Shown here piece by piece: positions 18,418 through 26,200 of a stretch of DNA of 64,000 bases. The first letter of the stretch is position 1. Each line of letters opens with the position of its first letter. The stretch is taken from contig NZ_CP146606.1 of assembly GCF_032842945.2 (NCBI RefSeq), positions 1,926,501-1,990,500 on the forward strand. The letters are read 5' to 3'. Source of the stretch: Roseovarius sp. W115 (lineage in GTDB: Bacteria > Pseudomonadota > Alphaproteobacteria > Rhodobacterales > Rhodobacteraceae). The notes beneath the pieces are model-generated. The model was not told the DNA's origin and made no database searches. It saw only the letters and a list, made by a program, of their open reading frames with translations. A program made the position numbers and the translations under genes.

Positions 18418-19698
18418 CTATCGCTCGTCTTCCAGAATCGCCATGACCGCGATGAGGGCGAGGATGGGCAGGTTCTTGAGCAGGCCACCTAAAGGCAAGA
18501 GCCAAAGCACAGAGGCCAAGGCTGTGAAAGCTACCGTGTAAGACAGGACCATCGCGGCCTGGAGACCAGCTATGAGTTTTGGACGCCACCCTCGAAACAG
18601 CGCTGCTGCGATCGCCAGATCGACTAACCCTCCGAGGCGGGCCAGGGCAATTAACAGGCCATCTGGGAGAGTGGCGTTTTGGACCAGCGGCAGGAAACTT
18701 TCAGATGGCAAGACAAGTCCCAAGACACCGGATACCAGCCAAAGCACTCCCAGTACGACCCTGACCAGAGGGCGGAAGAGGTAGAGCCTTGCATGCCACA
18801 GGTCTTGGGTGCCTGCCGGACGTGCGAAGAGGAATTGTGAGAATCCTCGGGGTGCATTTGGGAGGTTCGCGATGGCTTCGCCGGTCTGTGCCACAACACC
18901 ACTGCTCAGCTGGGCGACGGATGTTGCCGATATTGGTCCCCATCGCATAGCATCACCCAGCCGTCCCATCATGCGCGCCACAGCCATCGGCAAAGGCAGC
19001 ACAAGTGTTGGGCGCAGACCTAACCACTGGCGCATGGCGGCGATCATATCGCGTTGTGTCACGGTCTCGGGTCCGCCGATCTCGTGTGGTCCTGGACCAT
19101 GCGAACCGCGAAGCATGTGATCAACGACCAAAGACAGATCACTGGCATGGATCGGATTAAAGGTTTGCATACCGTTTCCGACGACAGGTGTGGCAACAGG
19201 CAAAGCCGCAAGGGATCGCGCCAGAGATGAGCCACCATAGGATGTGTCCGCCAATACCAGACCTGCGCGCAGGATCGTCATTCCATGTGCCTCGGCGGCT
19301 TGTTCCCCGTCGCGGCGGTAACGGGCAAAAGCGGTGTCTGCCTCGTCTATTCCCACGGCAGAGATGAGGATGCCGCGGACGGTTTTCATCGCAGCGTAAA
19401 GAGCATTAGGGGCATCAACATGCACGGCTTTGTAGGTGGTGTCAGAGGCATGCAGCACGCCAGCGGCATTGACCACGTGGGTTACATCCTCAAGCTTGTC
19501 GCGCCAATAGTCCTGTGTCTGGGCCTCGGCCGATGTGAGGTCTGCCTTTAGTGTGTTGAACCCCATTCGTTCCAACCGTTCAGGGCGCCGCGCGGAGGCC
19601 AGAACATCCCATCCGGCGTCGCGCAGGCCAAAGGCGAGGTGGCGGCCAATGAACCCATCTGCCCCGAGGACAAGGACCTTTCCGCACGCGTCTGTCAC
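18418..19698 (-). CDS. SDR/NAD-binding protein fused to a DoxX-like membrane domain
   Basis: A 426-residue protein. Residues 1-290 form an atypical short-chain dehydrogenase fold (VLVLGADGFIGRHLA nucleotide loop, AAGVLH, a degenerate active site around RYRRDG). The C-terminal 115 residues carry four transmembrane helices of DoxX type (VVLGVLWLVSGVLGLVLP to LPILALIAVMAIL). The start overlaps the LysE stop by four bases. The substrate is unknown; a redox role at the inner membrane is plausible. Confidence 0.78.
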   Translation of the reverse strand: MTDACGKVLVLGADGFIGRHLAFGLRDAGWDVLASARRPERLERMGFNTLKADLTSAEAQTQDYWRDKLEDVTHVVNAAGVLHASDTTYKAVHVDAPNALYAAMKTVRGILISAVGIDEADTAFARYRRDGEQAAEAHGMTILRAGLVLADTSYGGSSLARSLAALPVATPVVGNGMQTFNPIHASDLSLVVDHMLRGSHGPGPHEIGGPETVTQRDMIAAMRQWLGLRPTLVLPLPMAVARMMGRLGDAMRWGPISATSVAQLSSGVVAQTGEAIANLPNAPRGFSQFLFARPAGTQDLWHARLYLFRPLVRVVLGVLWLVSGVLGLVLPSESFLPLVQNATLPDGLLIALARLGGLVDLAIAAALFRGWRPKLIAGLQAAMVLSYTVAFTALASVLWLLPLGGLLKNLPILALIAVMAILEDER

Positions 19699-20321
19699 GG
19701 GGAGCGGCGCAACGTTGCCGTCATCACGCCCATGCCGATCAGAGCCACGCCGCCGCCACGTGTAAGCCAGGTGATCACGCTGCCGCGTCCAATAGTTTGG
19801 CGCAGCTTGTCCGCGAGCAAAGCATAGGCCAGCGCATTGATTGCTGCAAGGCCCACGAAGGTGGCAATCAGGATGGTGAACTGTGGCATAAGTGGCTGGT
19901 TTACAGACACAAACTGCGGCACGAAGGCGATGAAAAACGCAATGGATTTCGGGTTAAGCGCGGTTACGGCTGCGGCATGCCAAAACACACCGCGTGCTGG
20001 TTTCTCATTGGGTGTCAGGGTTTCAAGACCGTTGCTTGGCGCGCTGCGCAAAAGCTTGATCCCAATATATATAAGGTAAATCGCGCCAACCCATTTGAGA
20101 ATGGTGAACAGCGTGGCGGAGGCCAGCACCAGGGCCCCTAATCCTGCCAGTGATGCGGACATGGCCACAAGGTCCCCCAAGGCCACACCTGTTGCACTGG
20201 CCACGGCAACGCGGCGGCCCTGGCTCAGCGCGTAAGAGAGGACCAGAAGGACGGTTGGTCCTGGAACGAGCAGTAGCGCAGTTGAGGCGGCCACGAAGGT
20301 CAGCCAGAGATCGAGTGGCAT
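19695..20321 (-). CDS. LysE/RhtB-family amino-acid exporter
   Basis: A 208-residue inner-membrane protein with six predicted helices and the family's N-terminal PGPTVLLVLSYALSQGRR. The ATG directly follows the mtnP stop, and its end overlaps the SDR gene, so the four genes mtnP-lysE-SDR-DUF2269 form one operon. Homologues export lysine, homoserine or threonine; the substrate here is open. Confidence 0.85.
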   Translation of the reverse strand: MPLDLWLTFVAASTALLLVPGPTVLLVLSYALSQGRRVAVASATGVALGDLVAMSASLAGLGALVLASATLFTILKWVGAIYLIYIGIKLLRSAPSNGLETLTPNEKPARGVFWHAAAVTALNPKSIAFFIAFVPQFVSVNQPLMPQFTILIATFVGLAAINALAYALLADKLRQTIGRGSVITWLTRGGGVALIGMGVMTATLRRSP

Positions 20322-21212
20322 CTATGCGTCCTCCCTTGGACAAAGTACGCGGCCCGCCACGGCATCCAGCTTGGCTGTGAGCGCAGGATCACGCGCCTCA
20401 GGTGTCGTCAGGATGGCGTATTCCAGCGCCCGGTCACAGCCGTGTGGGCAAGGCGCGCGCTCCGGTCCAAGTAGGTCGGGCAGACGCGAGACCATAGTGC
20501 GGGCTTTGTCGGCATTGCCCATGAGCGTGGCGATGATTTGCGTGACGTCTACTTCACCGTGGTCAGGATGCCAGCTGTCGTAGTCGGTGATCATGGCAAC
20601 GGAGGCGTAACAGAGCTCGGCCTCGCGGGCGAGTTTGGCTTCGGGCATGTTGGTCATGCCAATGACATCACAGCCCCAGCTTTCACGGTACATTTTTGAC
20701 TCCGCCAACGTCGAGAATTGCGGACCTTCCATGGCCAGGTAAGTGCCGCCGCGATGAACCGTGATCCCGGTCTCGCGCGCGGCGGTTTCACAGGCCTCTC
20801 CAAGGCGTGGACAGGTTGGATGCGCGACGCTGACATGCGCGACGAGGCCTGTGCCGAAAAATGATTTTTCTCGTGCAAACGTTCGGTCAATAAATTGATC
20901 TACAACAACAAAATCGCCGGGCGCCATTTCTTCGCAAAATGAGCCACAGGCCGAAACGCTGATCACATCTGTCACGCCCAGCCGTTTGAGCGCATCTATG
21001 TTGGCACGATAAGGAACGGTGCTGGGAGAGTGCACATGCCCGCGACCATGGCGGGGCAAGAAGACCATTTTGACGCCGTTCAACATGCCGGTCAGGAATT
21101 GATCAGATGGAACGCCCCATGGGCTGTCGACACTAACCCAATCAGCGCCTTCAAGCCCGTCAATGTCATAAACGCCTGAGCCGCCGATCACGGCGATACA
21201 GGTTTGTGGCAT
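20322..21212 (-). CDS. mtnP: S-methyl-5'-thioadenosine phosphorylase
   Basis: It splits methylthioadenosine to adenine and methylthioribose 1-phosphate in methionine salvage, downstream of polyamine synthesis. It has 296 residues of the trimeric purine nucleoside phosphorylase family: IGGSGVYDIDGL, LPRHGRGHVHSPS, SVSACGSF, YLAMEGPQFSTLAESKMYR and IGMTNMPEA. The start is MPQTCIAV at 21212, with a strong GGAGGA six bases upstream. It is the first gene of a four-gene operon. Confidence 0.92.
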   Translation of the reverse strand: MPQTCIAVIGGSGVYDIDGLEGADWVSVDSPWGVPSDQFLTGMLNGVKMVFLPRHGRGHVHSPSTVPYRANIDALKRLGVTDVISVSACGSFCEEMAPGDFVVVDQFIDRTFAREKSFFGTGLVAHVSVAHPTCPRLGEACETAARETGITVHRGGTYLAMEGPQFSTLAESKMYRESWGCDVIGMTNMPEAKLAREAELCYASVAMITDYDSWHPDHGEVDVTQIIATLMGNADKARTMVSRLPDLLGPERAPCPHGCDRALEYAILTTPEARDPALTAKLDAVAGRVLCPREDA

Positions 21213-21288
21213 GTGCTGTCCTCCGCTGCTTGCCGTCACACAAACGCGGCAAGTTGCGGAGATCAAGTCTTAAATCGGCAAGGTGGCC

Positions 21289-21474
21289 TTAGGCAGCGGC
21301 ACCCAGCGTGCAGATTTCACGTCCGCCGATGAGTGAGGTCACGACTGTGCCTTCATCGGTGTTGCGGATGTCGTAGCCATAGCCTTGCAGCCGGAATTTC
21401 CATTCGCGCTCGGACAAGGCAAGCTCGCGCTCGCGCATGACGAAGTCGCGGATCTCTGTCGGATTGGTCGGCAT
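21289..21474 (-). CDS. Small hypothetical protein
   Basis: A 61-residue protein: a charged helical N-terminal half (RDFVMRERELALSEREW), then FRLQGYGYDIRNTDEGTVV. GGGG lies about eight bases before the ATG at 21474. Longer readings upstream start in non-coding-looking sequence. It lies 77 bases upstream of mtnP in the same direction. There is no recognised family. Confidence 0.5.
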   Translation of the reverse strand: MPTNPTEIRDFVMRERELALSEREWKFRLQGYGYDIRNTDEGTVVTSLIGGREICTLGAAA

Positions 21475-21957
21475 TGTTTTGTTACCCCTAACATTCAATG
21501 ATGATTCCATGGATAAGCATGGGATGTGGCAACAATCGTGCTGAAATGGGGCGGGGTTGGACTGTTTTCGCGGCATGTGACGGTGCGGGATAAAGCACTT
21601 CGCGTGCGAAATGGTTAAAGCCTTTGTTTCATGGGGATTTCGACATCGGTAATACGTCGGTATCACGTCGGTATTGCATAGGTGCAACGTCGATAAGTGG
21701 TGTTGGTTAACAAGCCGGGCGCGTCGCAACACCCAAGATGTCGAATGTGTTAGCAGGTGCTTTACACACCTCGTCCGACTTACATCTCAATACATTGCTC
21801 GCGGCAGGGTACAGGATTGGTACTCAGGATTTTGCCAGTGGCGGGCCACATCGATCTGGGCAGCCATTTTCAGGTCACAAGGACTAAGACCAAATTCAAC
21901 GAGTCAGGTTTTGCGCAAAAAGCTTTTACAGCGATGTAGAACCGGGTTGAACAATCA
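21475..21957. other. 483-base gap without a convincing gene
   Basis: Between the 61-residue gene and the 3' end of the LysR gene. It holds the phased repeats at 21643-21695 and otherwise no coding frame with a ribosome site. It should contain the promoter of the small gene and possibly a small RNA, for which I see no clear terminator. Confidence 0.5.
21643..21695. repeat. Four 9-bp direct repeats at 11-bp phasing
   Basis: ACATCGGTA (21643), ACGTCGGTA (21654), ACGTCGGTA (21665) and ACGTCGATA (21687) are spaced 11, 11 and 22 bases. This places all copies on one helix face. Such phasing is typical of binding arrays for OmpR/PhoB-type response regulators. They lie 170-220 bases upstream of the 61-residue gene. 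Confidence 0.6.
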
Positions 21958-22890
21958 TCAGCTTGCTTCCTCTGAGCCAAATGTCGGTGTCACACCCTTG
22001 GGAGGAGTATTTTGGATATAGCGGCCGATTTTTTCGAGTAATGGTTTGCGTGGGCAGTTTGGGCGCGAGGCGGCGCCAAGGTTGCGTAGGTTACCTGGGC
22101 CTTCAAACGGCACAAAACTCATTGGCCATAGGTCTTTCTTGAACTGTTCAGCCGCCAATGCCGAGACAATGGTGCAATCGTCTGAATGGCATACATGCCG
22201 GCATACGGTTTCAAATCTTAGGGCAGAGAGATCAAAACGTTTGCCAATTCGGCTGCTGCTGTCCGGTGAGGGAAGTCTTGCCTCCAACTCATAGCCGAAG
22301 GAATAAGGCAGCCGAATGAAATCGTGTGTCGGCACGTCTTCGGGCGTGATCGATGACAAAGTGCTTAGTGGGTGCTCTTCGCGCATTGCCAGGTAAAGCG
22401 GCTCAGACCAAATTGATGTAAAATCCAGATCGCCTTTGTGATTAGACTTTGCCACCAAAGCGGTGTCCAGTTTGTGATCTTCCACCATCTGCAACATGTT
22501 GTGCGGCAGATCTTCGATCATGATAACTTTCATGCTCGGGAAAAGAGCCTTGAACAAATCTGCGAAGTACTGCGTGAGATATGGCGCCAATGTCGGGGTC
22601 ATCCCAATTTTGAATGGAATGGCCTCGGGGTCTCTAAACTGCGTTGCTGTGTCCTTAATCCTCTGCGCGTCATCCAGCACGCGCTCTGCGATTTCCGCGA
22701 CACGCTGTCCGCAATCAGTAAGCCGTACTTCGCCACTGAGCCGCAAAAACAGGTCTGCACCGAGCTCTTGCTCCAGTTTTTTGATCTGATTGGACAGAGC
22801 GGGTTGCGAAACGTTGCACACTGCCGCTGCCTGGCTGAAGTTGCCGTGTTTTGCAACAGCAACGACATATTCCAAGTCTCTTAGATTCAT
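21958..22890 (-). CDS. LysR-family regulator, OxyR-like
   Basis: A 310-residue regulator starting at MNLRDLEYVV, with the N-terminal HTH (residues 1-60, FSQAAAVCNVSQPALSNQIKKLE) and a LysR substrate domain (90-300). Overall it resembles OxyR. The usual OxyR redox pair position (RLPYSFGYELEARL) has no Cys. Instead there is a Cys-rich stretch at Cys230, Cys234 and Cys239 with flanking His. Regulation by peroxide is therefore uncertain. No adjacent target gene is obvious. Confidence 0.8.
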   Translation of the reverse strand: MNLRDLEYVVAVAKHGNFSQAAAVCNVSQPALSNQIKKLEQELGADLFLRLSGEVRLTDCGQRVAEIAERVLDDAQRIKDTATQFRDPEAIPFKIGMTPTLAPYLTQYFADLFKALFPSMKVIMIEDLPHNMLQMVEDHKLDTALVAKSNHKGDLDFTSIWSEPLYLAMREEHPLSTLSSITPEDVPTHDFIRLPYSFGYELEARLPSPDSSSRIGKRFDLSALRFETVCRHVCHSDDCTIVSALAAEQFKKDLWPMSFVPFEGPGNLRNLGAASRPNCPRKPLLEKIGRYIQNTPPKGVTPTFGSEEAS

Positions 22891-23254
22891 AAGATCAGTT
22901 CGCGATTCAATGTTCGATAATTTCGAGGCAGCGGTTCGTTCTAGCCGGATTGTCGCACGCGGTGTCACACAAAATACACGCTATACACGCCGAAAACGCA
23001 ATCACGTTTGCTGACGGTTTTGTCAAAACATGGCATTGAATAAACCGCGAAGTGTGATCGATGAAATCTAAGAATTTGTTTTAATTCATTTTTTTGAACG
23101 CCTTTTCACGAACGCCGTGAGTATTCGCGTTGGTTATAGGACCAATTCGGAACATGAATTTCTGCTGACCAGGCCGGCTGCATAGACCTTTGCTCGTACG
23201 AACCCCCGTTGCGAGGGGCGACTGCATGTCAAAGCAAGAATGATGGAGTAACCC
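22891..23254. promoter_or_regulatory. Divergent promoter region of the LysR and RTX genes
   Basis: A 364-base gap between divergent genes. It includes an AT-rich patch with the inverted repeat GAATT-tgtttt-AATTC (23072-23087) followed by a T7 run. A CCCC/GGGG stem lies just before the RTX ribosome site (GGAG, seven bases before the ATG at 23255). No ORF is convincing here. Confidence 0.45.
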
Positions 23255-26200
23255 ATGCTTTTCCAACTTCTATCCAGCCTGCGCGCACGTCTTTTGACGT
23301 CGTCGTCGTTGGCGCAAGAGACGACCCGCGACGGTCAGACCTTGTTTAACAACTTCTTCCAAAGCACGGTTGTGGATGACACGCCCGCGTTTGTTTTGGC
23401 GAACGACTTTTCGCGTTTGCTGAACTTTGGTGAGATCACAACCAACAACGCTGTGGCGGCCGTTCTGGCTGAAGGTGAGGATGCTGATATCTTCAACTTC
23501 CGCTCCGGCAGCATCGAAGCGAACAACGGCGCAGATGTCTTGACGGCCACAGGCGTCCAAGTGACCGGAAGCGCGGACATCCGCAACTTTGGTGAAATCG
23601 CTGGTGAGTTTAACGGTGTTCAGTTCGCTGGTGCACAAAGCTCCGGCAGCCTCGATAACTTCCGTGGCGGCGTCATTTCTTCCGACAGCCGCGCCGTTGA
23701 CATCCAAGGCGAAGGCATTGACGTCCGTAACTTCGGCGACATCGTCGGAACTGGCGATCAGCGCAACGGTACGATCTACACCAACAGCACTGCCGAAGAC
23801 ATCACCATTTCGAACTTCTCGGGCGGCACAATCGACGCCGGTGAAGACAACCAGGGCGCGGGTATCTCGCTCCAGGTTGGTGATGAAGTTGGTGACGTGG
23901 TCGAAACGGATATTTTCAACGGTGTGGGTGGCGTCATTCAGGGCCGCGGTCAGGCCGCGTCCAACACAACGCTCGCCGGTGACGGCATCCGGATTGACGA
24001 TGGCGCAGAAGGCGCGATCCTCGACACCGAGATTGTCAACGCTGGTCTGATCTCTTCCGAGAGCGAACAAGGCACAGCCGGTGGTATCCGCATCGCGGAT
24101 GGGGCCAATGCGGAAGGCGAGATCCTCAACACGTCCACAGGTGTGATCGAGGGTGCTGCTAACGGTCTTTACATCGGTCAGGGCGAACATGACATCGACG
24201 TGCTGAACTTCGGCACAATCCAATCCGACAGCCGCGCGGTTAACATCGACGGCACAGGCGTAAACCTGGTCAACGGTGGTGACATCCTTGGCACAGACGA
24301 TCAGCGCAACGGCACAGTATACGCCGATGGCACAGCTGACGATTTCGAAGTCAACAACCTGGCCACTGGCACAATCGACGCCGGCGAAGGAAACCAGGGC
24401 TCAGGCTTTGGTGTTGAAATCGGTGGTGCGGAAGATGGGGCGAATTCGTTCACCCTAGATAACGCAGGCACCATTCAAGGCCGTGGCAATGCCGCAGCTG
24501 GCACCAATGCCGCTGGCGACGGTGTGCGTATCGGTAACGTTGGCAATGTTGGAACAACCGACGCTGTGATCAACAACACAGGCACCATCGACTCCGAAGG
24601 GGCCAACGGCACGGTTGCCGGTGTTCGCTTTGTAAACGGTGTGTCCTTCCAAGGTGAGTTCAACAACTCCGGCGATATCTCCGGTGTTCAGAACGGTGTT
24701 TATTTTGGTAACCCAGTGGCTGGCGAAGGCGCAGATCACACTGGTGGTGTGTTCAACAACCTCGAAGGCGGAACCATTTCGTCTGACAGCCGTGCGTTCA
24801 ACATTGATGGCATTGGCCTTGAAGTGAACAACGCAGGTGACATCATCGGCACAGCCAGCCAGCGCAACGGCACTGTCTATGCGGATGGCACAGCCCAGGA
24901 CTTCACCTTCAACAACCAAGAAACCGGTGTCATCGACGCAGGTGAAGGCAATGAAGGGTCTGGCTTTGGTGCCGAGATTGACGGTGAGAACACCTTCGAG
25001 CTTAACAACGAAGGTACAATCCAGGGTCGCGGCAACGCTGCTGCTGGTGTCAACGCTGCAGGCGACGGCATCCGGATTGGGAACGTCGGCAACTCCGGCA
25101 CGTTTGACGGAACGATCGTCAACTCTGGTCTGGTGGCCTCTGAAGGTGCCAATGGCACAGTCGGTGCGTTCCGGTCCGTCAACAACATCAACTTCCAAGG
25201 TGAGCTGATCAACGAAGAAGGTGGTGTGTTTGAGGGTGGCCAGAATGGCGTCTACTTCGGCACTGGTGATCACACAGGCGGTTCGTTTGTAAACCGTGGC
25301 ACTGTGACCTCCGACAGCCGCGCGCTCAACATCGACGGCGAAGGTCTCGAAGTTGTCAACGAAGGCGACATCCTCGGCACCGGCAACCAGCGCAACGGCA
25401 CTGTCTATGCTGATGGTACTGCTGACAACTACTCCTTCACCAACTCCGGCACGGTTGATGCTGGCCTTGGCAACAACGGATCTGCTGTTTCGCTGCAAAC
25501 AGGTGATGAAGCGGGTGACGTTGTCTCGGCTGTGATCGTCAACGAAGAAGGCGGTGTCTTCCAAGGTCGCGGCGACGCGGTTGAAGGAAATCAGATTGGT
25601 GACGGCCTGCGTCTCTTCACAAGCCAGGAAGATGCGTCTTTCGCAGGTGTTGTGATCAACGAAGGCGTGATCTCCGGCTCTGAAGATTCTGATGCCGCTG
25701 CTGGTATCCGGGTGGACGGTGGTCTGAACCTTGTTGGTGCCATCCTCAATGAGGGTGAAATCAACGGCGCAGTCAACGCAATCGATGCATCAGACGCTGG
25801 TTCAGTGACAATCGTCAACGACGATGAGGGTGTAATCAACGGCAACGTTCTGCTGAGCGACGGCGAAGACATCTTTGTCGATCTGGGCACAACAAACGGC
25901 GACATCGTCGGCGGCGCAGGTGATGACGTTGTCATCGCAGGTGATGCAGACAATGTGATCACCGGCGGTCTGGGCAATGACTTCATCGACGGTGGTGATG
26001 GCTTTGACACAGCAGACTTCTCTGATCTGGACGTTGCTGTCACAGTTGAACTGGACGAAAACGGCAATGGTACAGCCACACGTGACGTAGGCTTCAATGT
26101 CTCTGTCGTGAATGCGGTTGTCGCCAACCCGGCTCAGTTCGGCTCAGCGATTGCTGATGGCGCAGCCTTTGTGGACCAAGCGGTACTGGGCAACCTGTAC

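Noticed and set aside
24455..25564. 369-codon minus-strand frame inside the RTX gene
   Set aside because: It mirrors the repeats of the real gene; the coding strand rarely uses codons that would give stops in reverse.
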